NCBI RefSeq assembly: GCF_016741855.1
Contig: NZ_JAERRH010000006.1
Span: 419,781 to 483,780, forward strand
Origin: Streptomyces musisoli
Lineage (GTDB): Bacteria > Actinomycetota > Actinomycetes > Streptomycetales > Streptomycetaceae
Length of the DNA: 64,000 bases
Direction: 5' to 3'
The position numbers were made by a program, and so were the translations under genes. Below are positions 18,633 through 27,232 of this stretch, in pieces; position 1 is the first letter of the stretch; each line of letters begins with the position of its first letter. The notes beneath the pieces were generated by a model that did no database searches, had not been told where the DNA came from, and worked only from the letters and a program-made list of their open reading frames with translations.

Positions 18633-19499
18633 ATGACGAATCCGGCCGAGAGGCTGGTCGACCTGCTCGACCTGGAACAGATCGAGGTCAACATCTTCCG
18701 TGGCCGCAGCCCGCAGGAATCCCTCCAGCGGGTGTTCGGCGGCCAGGTGGCGGGCCAGGCGCTGGTCGCCGCCGGACGCACCACGGACGGCGAACGCCCG
18801 GTGCACTCGCTGCACGCGTACTTCCTGCGCCCGGGCCGGCCGGGCGTGCCCATCGTGTACCAGGTGGAGCGGGTCCGCGACGGACGCTCCTTCACGACGC
18901 GCCGGGTCACGGCCGTGCAGCAGGGACGCACGATCTTCAATCTGACCGCCTCCTTTCACAAGCCTGAGGAAGGACCGTTCGAGCACCAGCTGCCGCCGGC
19001 CCGGGAGGTGCCCGACCCCGAGTCGCTGCCGACGGTCACCGAGGAGATCCGCAAGCAACTGGGAGCGCTGCCGGAGCAGTTGGAGCGGATGGCGCGCCGC
19101 CAGCCCTTCGACATCCGTTACGTCGACCGGCTGCGCTGGAACGCCGAGGAGATCAAGGGGGCCGAGCCGCGCAGCGCCGTGTGGATGCGCGCGGTGGGAC
19201 CGCTGGGCGACGACCCTTGGGTCCACACGTGCGCGCTGACCTACGCCAGTGACATGACCCTTCTGGACGCGGTCCGCATTCCGGTGGAGCCCCTGTGGGG
19301 TCCGCGGAACTTCGACATGGCCTCCCTGGACCACGCCATGTGGTTCCACCGGCCGTTCCGCGCCGACGAGTGGTTCCTGTACGACCAGGAGTCCCCGATC
19401 ATCACGGGCGGGCGCGGGCTGGCCCGCGGGCGTATCTACGACCTCCAGGGACGGCTGCTCGTGTCGGTCGTCCAGGAGGGCCTTTTCCGGGCCCTGTAG
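18633..19499 (+). CDS. tesB: Acyl-CoA thioesterase II (TesB family)
   Basis: 288 residues; ATG with AAGGAG ten bases upstream. It is a double hotdog protein: the N-terminal half has GGQVAGQALVAA and HSLHAYFLRPG, the C-terminal half has LTYASDMTLLD and SLDHAMWFHR, in the usual positions for TesB with the conserved Asp in YASDM. It hydrolyses medium- and long-chain acyl-CoA to free acid and CoA in the cytoplasm. Length matches the family. The sequence CCCTGTAGCACCCG spanning the stop codon is duplicated at 19522-19535 without obvious meaning. Confidence 0.92.
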   Translation: MTNPAERLVDLLDLEQIEVNIFRGRSPQESLQRVFGGQVAGQALVAAGRTTDGERPVHSLHAYFLRPGRPGVPIVYQVERVRDGRSFTTRRVTAVQQGRTIFNLTASFHKPEEGPFEHQLPPAREVPDPESLPTVTEEIRKQLGALPEQLERMARRQPFDIRYVDRLRWNAEEIKGAEPRSAVWMRAVGPLGDDPWVHTCALTYASDMTLLDAVRIPVEPLWGPRNFDMASLDHAMWFHRPFRADEWFLYDQESPIITGGRGLARGRIYDLQGRLLVSVVQEGLFRAL

Positions 19500-19593
19500 C
19501 ACCCGTCGACAAGGGCCGTCCCTGTAGCACCCGGCGGCAGGGGCCGCGGCGGGGCGTCGGCACTTGACGCGGGGTTCGGAACCGTCCGGGTGT

Positions 19594-20682
19594 TCAGACC
19601 CTGACGGGGCCCGCGGGCCGTGGACTTCTCCGTCGCAGCCAGGCCCGCAGGCCGCGGGGCGGCCGCGGCGCGGCGGGTTGCACCGGTCCGTGGCCCCGGC
19701 GGACGGGCGGCACGGCCCCTCGTGCCGCCGGCTCCGGAGGCGGCACATGCAACCCCGGGAGGCGCACCGGCAGTTCGGGGGGCCGCCCGGTCGCATCAGA
19801 GGAGTGCGTCGCCTCTTTTCTGGGTGCGGTGACCGTCCGGGCCATCGGCGGAATCGGCCGTGCGGCCGCGCGGACCGCCGTCGGGTCACGACGGGTGGCG
19901 GGACGCGGGGCGGGCGAGACGGTGCGGGCCTCCCCGACCGAGCGCGCCAGATCGCTGCGCAGCCAGCCGATCTCGTCCGCGTCCTGCGCCGTCATGATCC
20001 GCTCGGCGACGGCCGCGGCGGGGGAACCGGGAACTCCGTGCCCGGGCGGTCCGGGCCGGAACCGGTTCAGGACGGCGCGCTCGTAGGGGTCCTTGATGAC
20101 CTCGGCGACCTCGACTGGGGCCAGGAAGGCGGCCACGGCGCCGGCCCGGGCCCAGGGGTCCTCGGCCTGCCGCAGCAGGAAGCCCAGATGGCGTCCGCGC
20201 CAGTTGCGTGCCCGCAGGTCCACTCCCGTCGCCAGCTGGCCCCGCAAGGTCTCGGGTGTCCGCCCCTTGAGCAGGTGCCTGTTCTCCGGGGCCGACACGA
20301 ACTCCCGCAGTTCCTCCGCCAGATAGAGCCAGACCACGGCCCGGTAACGGTTCAGGTAGAAGGCGACCGGCACGAGCAGGCCCAGCCGGGCGAGCCGGAT
20401 GAACCGGCCGGCCGGGATGTCCATGAGGGCGGCTCCCTCCGCCGTGCCCACGGCCCGCACCCGCTCGCGAAGGGACTCGGGGAAGCCGTCCTGTGCGCGG
20501 AGGCGGTCGATCTCCGCGTGTTCCACCCGGCGGCCCCCTCCCCCGCCCTCGTCGGGCACGGTCCGGATGCGGCCGAGATGCACGGCGAGGTCGAACTCGC
20601 TTCGCCTGAGTCCCAGTTCGCGAGCGGCACGGCTCGGTGTGCAGGTGCCGGGGCGGGGTGGGTCGATAGTGTTCGCCGCCAT
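19594..20682 (-). CDS. DUF6397 family protein
   Basis: 362 residues; start ATG with GGGGGAG seven bases upstream. The N-terminal part resembles a helix-turn-helix or MerR-like module (SRAARELGLRRSEFDLAVHLGRIRT, then EHAEIDRLRA). The middle is predicted helical and the last 100 residues are rich in Pro and Arg. DUF6397 is a Streptomyces-centred family of unknown role. It lies 125 bases downstream of a roadblock gene on the same strand; a DnaA-box-like site sits in that gap. DNA binding is a guess from the N-terminal pattern. Confidence 0.7.
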   Translation of the reverse strand: MAANTIDPPRPGTCTPSRAARELGLRRSEFDLAVHLGRIRTVPDEGGGGGRRVEHAEIDRLRAQDGFPESLRERVRAVGTAEGAALMDIPAGRFIRLARLGLLVPVAFYLNRYRAVVWLYLAEELREFVSAPENRHLLKGRTPETLRGQLATGVDLRARNWRGRHLGFLLRQAEDPWARAGAVAAFLAPVEVAEVIKDPYERAVLNRFRPGPPGHGVPGSPAAAVAERIMTAQDADEIGWLRSDLARSVGEARTVSPAPRPATRRDPTAVRAAARPIPPMARTVTAPRKEATHSSDATGRPPELPVRLPGLHVPPPEPAARGAVPPVRRGHGPVQPAAPRPPRGLRAWLRRRSPRPAGPVRV

Positions 20683-20772
20683 GGTCGTACTCCCCCGTGG
20701 AGTTCTTGGCTCACGCCCTGCGCGTTCGCCGTGCACCCACCGTAACCGGACCCTCGCATGTCGTGGCGAACC

Positions 20773-20781
20773 TGTGGATAA
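20773..20781 (-). promoter_or_regulatory. DnaA box (TTATCCACA)
   Basis: The reverse complement of TGTGGATAA is a perfect match to the E. coli R-type DnaA box. It lies upstream of the DUF6397 gene. A single site could be chance. Confidence 0.4.
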
Positions 20782-20807
20782 CTCCGCGAAACCGGAGAAG
20801 CCCCAGG

Positions 20808-21221
20808 TCAGACGTCCGCTATACGAGTCCGCTCGGGTTGCCTCGCGTCGACGCCGAGGTGTTCGCCGACCCGGTTGACGAGCAGGGTCATCTCGTAGGC
20901 GATCTGACCGATGTCGGCTTCCGCCCCGCTGAGCAGGCACAGACAGCTGCCGGTGCCTGCCGCGGTCACGAACAGCACGGCGTCGTCGTACTCGATCATC
21001 GTCTGGCGCACCTTGCCCGCGCCGAAGTGCCGCCCCGAGCCCTTGGCCAGGCTGTGCAGCCCGGATGCCACGGCGGCCAGATGCTCGGAGTCCTCGCGGC
21101 GTAGGCCCGTGCTCGCTGCGGTGACCAGCCCGTCGTTCGACAGGACGAGCGCGTGGCGGACGTGGTCCACCCGCTCGGTCAGATCGTCCAGGAGCCAGCC
21201 GAGGCCCTGGTTCTGCACCAT
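20808..21221 (-). CDS. Roadblock/LC7 domain protein (second copy)
   Basis: 137 residues starting MVQNQGLGWL with GGGGAG six bases upstream. A single roadblock/LC7 fold with LVLSNDGL, LAAVASGLHSLAKGSGRHF and QTMIEYDDAVLFVTAAG closely resembles the CvnB-like protein at 23078-23515. Roadblock proteins regulate small Ras-like GTPases; here the conservon GTPase gene is 0.5 kb away. The gene lies outside the conservon proper, with a convergent gene between, so it may be a duplicated partner for the same GTPase. Confidence 0.88.
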   Translation of the reverse strand: MVQNQGLGWLLDDLTERVDHVRHALVLSNDGLVTAASTGLRREDSEHLAAVASGLHSLAKGSGRHFGAGKVRQTMIEYDDAVLFVTAAGTGSCLCLLSGAEADIGQIAYEMTLLVNRVGEHLGVDARQPERTRIADV

Positions 21222-21312
21222 GTCCATCTCCCCGTGTGATGTCTCCCCCTGGCTGGAGGTACTCCCCGCCAGCCTTCCCCACGACCGGCCCGCGAGCAAG
21301 CAGGATGGGGCC

Positions 21313-21741
21313 ATGGCAGAGAAGATGACCGATGAGGAATGGCGGGCGTTCGTCTCGGACGGCACCCGCACCGGCAAGCTGTCCACCGTCCGCGCCGACG
21401 GCAGCCCGCACGTGGCTCCGATCTGGTTCCTCCTGGACGGCGACGATGTGGTGTTCAACACCGGCAAGGACACGGTCAAGGGGCGCAACCTGGCCCGTGA
21501 CGGCCGGATCGCCCTGTGCGTGGACGACGATCGTCCGCCGTTCCACTTCGTGGTGCTGGGCGGCCGCGCCCGACTGTCGGAGGACCTGGCCGAGGTGCGC
21601 CGGTGGGCCACCCGGATCGCCGCCCGGTACATGGGCGAGGACCGTGCCGAGGAGTACGGCGCCCGCAACGGCGTGCCGGGGGAACTCCTCGTCCGCGTCA
21701 GCATCGACAACGTGGTGGCCGTACGGGACCTCGCGGCCTGA
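21313..21741 (+). CDS. PPOX-class F420-dependent oxidoreductase
   Basis: 142 residues with the split-barrel flavin/F420-binding fold: LSTVRADGSPHVAPIWF near the N-terminus, then TGKDTVKGRNL and a Rv1155/Rv2074-like core. These proteins use reduced coenzyme F420 (or flavin) for small-molecule reduction. Start ATG with AGGATGGGG upstream. It is convergent with the conservon GTPase gene, 9 bases apart, and divergent from the roadblock gene. Confidence 0.88.
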   Translation: MAEKMTDEEWRAFVSDGTRTGKLSTVRADGSPHVAPIWFLLDGDDVVFNTGKDTVKGRNLARDGRIALCVDDDRPPFHFVVLGGRARLSEDLAEVRRWATRIAARYMGEDRAEEYGARNGVPGELLVRVSIDNVVAVRDLAA

Positions 21742-21742
21742 G

Positions 21743-21761
21743 CGGTCGGCTCAGCCGACCG
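21743..21761. terminator. Palindromic terminator over two convergent stop regions
   Basis: CGGTCGGC and GCCGACCG pair perfectly with a TCA loop. The loop is the reverse complement of the TGA stop of the GTPase gene, and the palindrome starts two bases after the stop of the PPOX gene. It can act on both strands. Confidence 0.7.
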
Positions 21762-22350
21762 AGTCCAGGAGCCGGGCGGTGTGCATCCGCCCGGCGTACT
21801 CGACGAGCCGGATCAGCACTTCCTTGCCGGAGGCGCGGTCGCGTGCGTCGCACAGGACCACGGGCGTGCCGTGGTCCAGGTCGAGGGCCCGGCAGACGTC
21901 GTGGGCGCCGTAGGCACGGGCTCCCGCGAAGCAGTTGACGGCGACCACGAACGGGATGCGCCGGTGCTCGAAGTAGTCGACGGCGGGGAAGCAGTCCTCC
22001 AGCCGCCTGGTGTCCGCGAGGACCACGGCGCCGAGGGCTCCTTGGGCCAGTTCGTCCCACAGGAACCAGAAGCGGTCCTGTCCCGGTGTACCGAAGAGGT
22101 AGAGCGACAGGCCGGAACGGATCGTGATCCGCCCGAAGTCCATGGCCACGGTCGTGGTGGCCTTCTGGTCCACCCCGTCGGTGTCGTCCACCAGCTGACC
22201 GGCTTCGCTCAGCAGTTCCTCGGTGCGCAGCGGCCGGATCTCGCTGACGGCCCCGACCAGGGTCGTCTTGCCGACGCCGAAGCCGCCGGCGACCAGTATC
22301 TTCAGCGCCAGGGCGGAGGTGTCGCCGCCGGCGGAGTGCTCGGAGACCAT
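21751..22350 (-). CDS. Conservon small GTPase (CvnD type)
   Basis: 199 residues starting MVSEHSAGGD. The P-loop is GGFGVGKTT (about 22-30), followed by a G3-like FGTPGQDRFWFLWDEL and a VVAVNCF segment in the NKxD position, where the canonical Asp is not evident. This is the Ras/MglA-like GTPase of actinobacterial conservons. It should switch in response to the CvnA kinase with CvnB roadblock and CvnC. In most conservons it directly follows cvnC; here 298 bases separate them. Confidence 0.9.
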   Translation of the reverse strand: MVSEHSAGGDTSALALKILVAGGFGVGKTTLVGAVSEIRPLRTEELLSEAGQLVDDTDGVDQKATTTVAMDFGRITIRSGLSLYLFGTPGQDRFWFLWDELAQGALGAVVLADTRRLEDCFPAVDYFEHRRIPFVVAVNCFAGARAYGAHDVCRALDLDHGTPVVLCDARDRASGKEVLIRLVEYAGRMHTARLLDSVG

Positions 22351-22648
22351 GATCACTTCTCTCGGGAGGGCCGGCCGCGGCCGGCGTCCACATGCTCCGG
22401 TGGTGAAGTCAGCATCATGACAACGGGGTTGCGTGTCGGAGGGGTTGTACCGAACCGGCCCCGATATGACCGGCTTGCGCACGATCGTTGACGCAACACG
22501 CCCGGATCGGACGGGTCGGGATCCTGCCAGGCGTACAGCTGCGGCAGCGGCCGGCCCGCCCCACCGGTCCCCACGTCGGCACTCGCATCCCCACCCGCAG
22601 CCGCAGCCGCAGCCGCAGCGAGGCGTGCGGCGGTCCTCGGAAGTTCAT
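22351..22648 (-). other. Unusual gap inside the conservon, with hexanucleotide repeat
   Basis: These 298 bases between the DUF742 and GTPase genes contain no convincing gene. CCGCAG is repeated four times in tandem at 22595-22618, which would give an LRLRLR peptide if read on the minus strand. The stretch near 22420-22500 is less GC-rich and might carry a separate promoter for the GTPase gene. Confidence 0.5.
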
Positions 22649-23059
22649 CTACAGCGCTCGCAATCCTTCGATGACCTCGCGCAGGATCCGTTCGTCGGGC
22701 AGGTGTGCCGGGGGCACGGGGCGGCTGACGGCCACGCAGCCGAGTTCCAGGAGGTCTCCGAGGAGCACCCTGATCACGCCGACCGGCAGGTCCGCGTCCG
22801 CCGCGAGTTCGGCAACGGACTGCGTCTCCGCCCGGCACAGGCCGATCAGGGTCCGGTGCTCGGGACCGAGTACGGAGTCGTCGAGCGCCGGTGCGGCAGG
22901 GTCGAGGACGACGAGTGCGATCAGGTCGAAGCGCACACCGGTGGGCCCGGACTGGGTGCGTCCCCCGGTCATGGCGTACGGGCGGACCAGGGGCCCGGCC
23001 TCGCCGTCGTACCACTGGCTGCCCGGCTCCAGGGGCCCGTCGACCGGAGTCTCCGTCAT
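22649..23059 (-). CDS. Conservon DUF742 protein (CvnC type)
   Basis: 136 residues matching DUF742: an N-terminal LVRPYAMTGGRT, a central winged-helix-like region (ETQSVAELAADADLPVGVIRVLLGDL), and the C-terminal ERILREVIEGLRAL. It accompanies the sensor kinase and roadblock genes in conservons and is thought to take part in the same membrane-associated complex. It starts 18 bases after the roadblock stop, consistent with one operon. Confidence 0.9.
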   Translation of the reverse strand: MTETPVDGPLEPGSQWYDGEAGPLVRPYAMTGGRTQSGPTGVRFDLIALVVLDPAAPALDDSVLGPEHRTLIGLCRAETQSVAELAADADLPVGVIRVLLGDLLELGCVAVSRPVPPAHLPDERILREVIEGLRAL

Positions 23060-23077
23060 GGGTCCAGCCTCTCCGGC

Positions 23078-23515
23078 TCATCCGGCGGCGGGTGGCTGCG
23101 CCGTGACGCGCGGCGCCGTGTGGAGATGCTCTCCGACACGCTTGACCAGGCGGGCCATCTCGTAGGCGACCAGTCCGATGTCGGCCGTGACCGCGGTGAG
23201 CAGGGCGAGACAGGAGCCGTCACCGGCGGCGGCCACGAAGAGGAACGCGTCGTCCATCTCGACCATGGTCTGGCGGACTCCGCCCGCTCCGAAGTGCCGT
23301 CCCGCGCCCTTGGCGAGACTGTTGAAGCCGGAGGCCACGGCGGCGAGATGCTCGGCGTCCTCCCGTGCCAGGCCGGTGGAGGCGCCGACCGCGAGGCCGT
23401 CGTTGGACAGCACGACGGCGTGCCGTACCTCGCCGACGCGCATCACCAGGTCGTCGAGCAGCCAGTCCAGTTCGCCGGACCGCCGGCCGGTCCTCGGGTT
23501 CGGGTCCTGGATCAT
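23078..23515 (-). CDS. Conservon roadblock/LC7 protein (CvnB type)
   Basis: 145 residues, single roadblock domain with WLLDDLVMRVGEVRHAVVLS and QTMVEMDDAFLFVAAAG. The start overlaps the stop of the kinase gene (ATGA at 23512-23515), so the two are translationally coupled. It is predicted to interact with the GTPase and kinase. Confidence 0.92.
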   Translation of the reverse strand: MIQDPNPRTGRRSGELDWLLDDLVMRVGEVRHAVVLSNDGLAVGASTGLAREDAEHLAAVASGFNSLAKGAGRHFGAGGVRQTMVEMDDAFLFVAAAGDGSCLALLTAVTADIGLVAYEMARLVKRVGEHLHTAPRVTAQPPAAG

Positions 23516-26268
23516 TCCGGGTCTCCTTCGCTGCTGGGACTGCCCGATTCGGGGCGGTGAGCGGCACCGCGGCCGGGCTGTCCGCCACCACCGCGTGTCC
23601 AGCCGTCGCGGTATGCCGCCATGCGGTCCCGTACGAGTTCGGGGGTGCGCCTGTCGTCACCGTGCCGGTCGGGCCGCGCGTCCGGTTCTTCGGGGCGCTG
23701 GTGGCGCAGTTGGGGGGCGAGGCTCGCCTGGCGCACACGGCGCGGGAGGTCGTCGCTGGCCTCGCAGTCGTCCTGCGGACGGTGCGGCCTCAAGGCGGTG
23801 ACTACGGGAGGTGGGGGCTCGTGGGCTGTGCCGGAGGAGTCGGACGCCCTTTTGGTGCCGGAGGAGCCGGGAGCCGCCACGGTGCCGCGGGGACTGGGAG
23901 CCGCCACGGTGCCGTGGGGGCCTGGAGCCTCCCCGAGCCCGTGGGGACCGGGAGCCGCCGCGGTGCCGTGGGAGCCGGATGCCGGTTGGGTGCCGGAGGG
24001 GCTCGACGCCGGCGCGGTCGCGTCCGGGCCGGGGGCAGGCCGGGCCGTGCCGGGCCCCGGCGGCTGCACGGTGCCGTGCGCGCCGGGCCCGGTCGCCAGG
24101 GCGGGCCGGTCCGGGCGAGCGGTGACGGCCGCCTCCTGGGGTGCGGTCGTTCCGGGTACGCGCGCGTGGGCGCCGTCCAGGCCGGCGCGGGCCTGTCCGT
24201 CCTGTGGGAAGGAGCGCTCCGCCGGGCCGCTGTGGAGCAGTGCCGTCGGCAGCAGGACCACGGCGGTGGTGCCTCCGTACGGGGAGGTCCGCAGGTGCAC
24301 CTTGATCTCGTGCCGGGAGGCGAGCCTGCTGACCACGAAGAGCCCGAGGCGGTCGCTGTCAAAGAGGTCGAGCGCCTCCGACTGTTCGATGCGCCGGTTG
24401 GCCTCCGCGAGGGTGTCGGCGCCCATGCCCAGTCCCCGGTCCTCGATCTCCAGGGCGTAGCCGTTGCCGACGGGTTCGCCGGTGACCCGCACGCGTGTGT
24501 GGGGCGGTGAGAACTGCGCGGCGTTCTCGACGAGCTCGGCGAGGAGGTGGGTGAGGTCGGCGACCGCCGTGCCGACGACATGGGCCTCGGGGAACTGGCG
24601 CACCTCCACGCGCGCGTAGTCCTCGATTTCGGACACGGCGGCGCGCACGACGTCGGTCAGGGACACCGGCATGCGCCAGGCCCGGCCGGGTGCGGCTCCG
24701 GAGAGGATGATCAGGCTCTCGGCATGGCGCCGCATCCGGGTGGTGAGGTGGTCCAGGCGGAACAGGTCGCTGAGTTCGTCGGGGTCGTCGGAGCGCCGCT
24801 CCATGCTGTCGAGGAGGCTGAGCTGGCGGTGGACCAGGACCTGGCTGCGGCGGGCCAGGTTGACGAAGACCCCGGAGATGCCGCCGGCGAGTTCGGCGCG
24901 CTCGACGGCGGCGCTGAGCGCGGCGCGGTGGACGGTGGTGAGGGCTTCGGCGACCTGCCCGGTCTCGTCCTCGGCGAGTGGCCCGGCGGGCGCCTCGGCC
25001 TGGACATCGATCTCCTCGCCGGCGCGCAGTCTCCGCATCGCCTCGGGGAGTTTGCGGCGGGCGATCTCCAGCGCATCGTTGCGCAGGCTGACGAGTTCGA
25101 CCACGAGGGCCCGGCCGATGCGGACGGAGATGAGGAGGGAGGCGGCGACGGCGGCGAGCCCGAGGAGCACGACGGCGCCGGCGGGGCTGAGCAGGCCGCG
25201 GGCGACGGGGTCGGCTCGGCCGGCGACGGCGCGTCCCGTGGCCGCCGCGATGGTCCGCATGCCGTCCTGCACGCGCGCGTGAGCGGCACTCCAGGCGGCT
25301 TGCGGTGCCGCGTCGGCCGGACCGGCACCCGGCCCGGCGGCGAGCAGCCTGTCCTCCGTGGCGCCCAGGGCGGTGTACGAGCCGTTCCCCGCCAACTCCC
25401 GCCATGCGGTGCGTTGCGCGGAAGGCAGGTCGGTCACGGCGGTCTCGGTGAGGGCACGGCGGGTGGCGACGGCGGCGCCGAAGAGCCTCAGGCGCTCCCC
25501 CCGCAGGGTGCCCTCGGTCCGTGCACTGCCCAGCAGGGCGTCCTCCTGGGCCAGTGCCTCGGCGGCGCGGGAGAATTCGAGCAGCACGCGCGCGTCGGAG
25601 GCGACGTCGGCCTGCTGGACGCCGGTGAGGGCACCGTCCACGGCGAAGGCCGCGCCGATGGTCTTCGTGTATCGCGTGTACGCGTCGTCCCAGGCCGCCC
25701 TGTGGCCCAGTACCGCCGTCCGCAGTGTGCCGAGGTGCTCGGCACCGGTGACGAAGGCATCCAGGCGCCCCGAGATGCCGGCGGGCAGTTCCTGGCTGTC
25801 GGCGACCGTGCTGCCACGGCCGAGCCGCAGCCTGGCCACGGCCCGGTCGGTGCGGGCCGCCAGGTCCTCGAGATCGCCGCCGTTCCGGGCGCTCGGGGCC
25901 GTGGCGTAGCGGACGGCAGCGGTGCGCTCGGCCTGCAACGCGGTGACGGCCGCGGCCACCGGGGTGCGCAGTTCGGCGTCGACCCGCTGGGACTGGCGCA
26001 GGCGGGCGACGTCCTGGGCGGTGGTGACGGCGGCGTACGCCCAGAGGGCGAGCAGGGAGACGACGGGCACCATCAGGAGGCTGACCACCTTGGCGCGCAC
26101 GGTCCGGGGCCGCGGGTAAAGGCGGCTCCCGCGCGCCCGTGCCGTGGCGGGCGGCGTGCCGAGCGGGCGGTCGTCGCCCTCGTCGGCGGGCGGTCCGGCG
26201 TGTGCGCGGCGTCCGCGCGGACGGTGCACGGGGTCGACGGCCTTTTCAGGAGTACGGGGTGGGCGCAT
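23512..26268 (-). CDS. Conservon sensor histidine kinase (CvnA type) with NIT domain
   Basis: 918 residues; start with GAGGAGG immediately upstream. Order: cytoplasmic N-terminus, first membrane helix (about 59-80), extracytoplasmic nitrate/nitrite-sensing-like NIT domain (about 90-320), second helix (about 355-375), HAMP-like segment with DETGQVAEALTTVH, a dimerisation region, and an HATPase_c domain (N-box ENAAQFSPP, then DRGLGMG and FVVSRLA). The phosphorylatable His region is atypical, as in other conservon kinases. The last 200 residues are low-complexity and include ten nonapeptide repeats (residues about 729-818). Confidence 0.9.
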   Translation of the reverse strand: MRPPRTPEKAVDPVHRPRGRRAHAGPPADEGDDRPLGTPPATARARGSRLYPRPRTVRAKVVSLLMVPVVSLLALWAYAAVTTAQDVARLRQSQRVDAELRTPVAAAVTALQAERTAAVRYATAPSARNGGDLEDLAARTDRAVARLRLGRGSTVADSQELPAGISGRLDAFVTGAEHLGTLRTAVLGHRAAWDDAYTRYTKTIGAAFAVDGALTGVQQADVASDARVLLEFSRAAEALAQEDALLGSARTEGTLRGERLRLFGAAVATRRALTETAVTDLPSAQRTAWRELAGNGSYTALGATEDRLLAAGPGAGPADAAPQAAWSAAHARVQDGMRTIAAATGRAVAGRADPVARGLLSPAGAVVLLGLAAVAASLLISVRIGRALVVELVSLRNDALEIARRKLPEAMRRLRAGEEIDVQAEAPAGPLAEDETGQVAEALTTVHRAALSAAVERAELAGGISGVFVNLARRSQVLVHRQLSLLDSMERRSDDPDELSDLFRLDHLTTRMRRHAESLIILSGAAPGRAWRMPVSLTDVVRAAVSEIEDYARVEVRQFPEAHVVGTAVADLTHLLAELVENAAQFSPPHTRVRVTGEPVGNGYALEIEDRGLGMGADTLAEANRRIEQSEALDLFDSDRLGLFVVSRLASRHEIKVHLRTSPYGGTTAVVLLPTALLHSGPAERSFPQDGQARAGLDGAHARVPGTTAPQEAAVTARPDRPALATGPGAHGTVQPPGPGTARPAPGPDATAPASSPSGTQPASGSHGTAAAPGPHGLGEAPGPHGTVAAPSPRGTVAAPGSSGTKRASDSSGTAHEPPPPVVTALRPHRPQDDCEASDDLPRRVRQASLAPQLRHQRPEEPDARPDRHGDDRRTPELVRDRMAAYRDGWTRGGGGQPGRGAAHRPESGSPSSEGDPE
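23815..24084 (-). repeat. Ten exact-length 27-bp units coding GPxGTxxAP nonapeptides
   Basis: Read on the minus strand the 270 bases split into ten 9-residue units without gaps: GAHGTVQPP, GPGTARPAP, GPDATAPAS, SPSGTQPAS, GSHGTAAAP, GPHGLGEAP, GPHGTVAAP, SPRGTVAAP, GSSGTKRAS, DSSGTAHEP. They lie in the tail of the conservon kinase after the ATPase domain. Copy number is likely to vary between strains. Confidence 0.85.
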
Positions 26269-26316
26269 GGCCTCCTCGCTCGGGACGTGGTCGGGGGCGC
26301 TCGGGCCGAGGTCCCG

Positions 26317-27090
26317 CTAGCGGGCGGCACTCTCGACGGGCCGCTGGGCGGAGGCGGACGCCTCGCGCTCGCCGGCCGTGGGAGAGAGGGCGACGAAGGC
26401 CGAGGTGATGAACAGGTACGACCCGAGGCCGACGGCCAGGGGGAAGATGAACTGCATCGCCGTGGCGCCGGGAAGAGCGTCGCCGGAAGGTTCCACACGC
26501 ACGCTCACCGCGAACATCCCGGTGTAGTGCATGCTGCTGACGGCTGCCCCCATGACGAGGGAGGCGACGGTGACCGCCAGGGGTGACGTGATGTTGAGTG
26601 CGGCCCACAGGGCGGCGGTGGCCGCGACGACGGCGATCAGTACCGACAGTCCGACGAGGACGGGGTCGTACTCGACGTGTCCGTGCAACCGCACCGCCGC
26701 CATGCCCAGGTAGTGCATGCTGGCGACGCCCAGTCCGGTGGTGAGGCCGCCGAGGAGGAGCGCGCGGGTGCGGTCGCGGCCGTGGCCGACGGCGAAGACG
26801 CCGGCGCAGACGACGACCATGGCGACGAGGAGGCTGAGGATCGTCAGCGGCACGTCGTAGCGGATGTCGGTGCCGCTGACCCGGAAGCCGAGCATGGCCA
26901 CGAAGTGCATGGTCCAGATGCCCGTCCCGATCGCGGAGGCAGCGGTGACGAGCCAGTTGCGGCGCGCACGGCCGGTGGCGGCCAGCGCGCGCACGGTGCA
27001 GCGCAGTCCCAGTGCGGCGCCTATGCAGGCCATCACGTACGACAGCGCGGGGGTCAGCCAGCCGAAGGCGGCGTGGTCCAGGTGTCCCAT
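26317..27090 (-). CDS. MHYT-domain integral membrane sensor protein
   Basis: 257 residues with about seven membrane helices. The three MHYT-type motifs are WTMHFVAM, ASMHYLGM and SSMHYTGM, proposed to bind metal (copper suggested) and to sense oxygen, CO or NO. No GGDEF, EAL or kinase output domain follows, so it would need a partner; the histidine kinase gene starts 48 bases downstream on the same strand and is a plausible candidate. Confidence 0.9.
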   Translation of the reverse strand: MGHLDHAAFGWLTPALSYVMACIGAALGLRCTVRALAATGRARRNWLVTAASAIGTGIWTMHFVAMLGFRVSGTDIRYDVPLTILSLLVAMVVVCAGVFAVGHGRDRTRALLLGGLTTGLGVASMHYLGMAAVRLHGHVEYDPVLVGLSVLIAVVAATAALWAALNITSPLAVTVASLVMGAAVSSMHYTGMFAVSVRVEPSGDALPGATAMQFIFPLAVGLGSYLFITSAFVALSPTAGEREASASAQRPVESAAR

Positions 27091-27232
27091 GGCCCCGGGA
27101 CGCTAGCGGGGGCAGGGGCGCACAACGGGGGCGCATTTCGAAAGGTGCTGGAATATGCGCACAGTTGCGACGAAGCGATCGCGTCCCGCTCGAACGTGCG
27201 CGCAGAGACATCCCTCGTGGCGGTGAGGAATC

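Noticed and set aside
14081..18940. Minus-strand open frame of 1,619 codons across five real genes
   Set aside because: It is antisense to clear helicase, thioesterase and DUF5709 genes, has no domain pattern, and is explained by high GC at third codon positions.
19491..19535. Duplicated CCCTGTAGCACCCG after the thioesterase stop
   Set aside because: Short, single duplication without hairpin or known site; probably neutral.
22415..22648. Minus-strand 77-codon frame inside the conservon gap
   Set aside because: It contains an LRLRLR run from the hexanucleotide repeat, has no start signal beyond overlap with the DUF742 stop and has no recognisable fold.
24547..26586. Plus-strand 679-codon frame opposite the conservon kinase
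   Set aside because: Antisense to the kinase with its NIT and ATPase domains; Gly/Ala/Glu-rich shadow.
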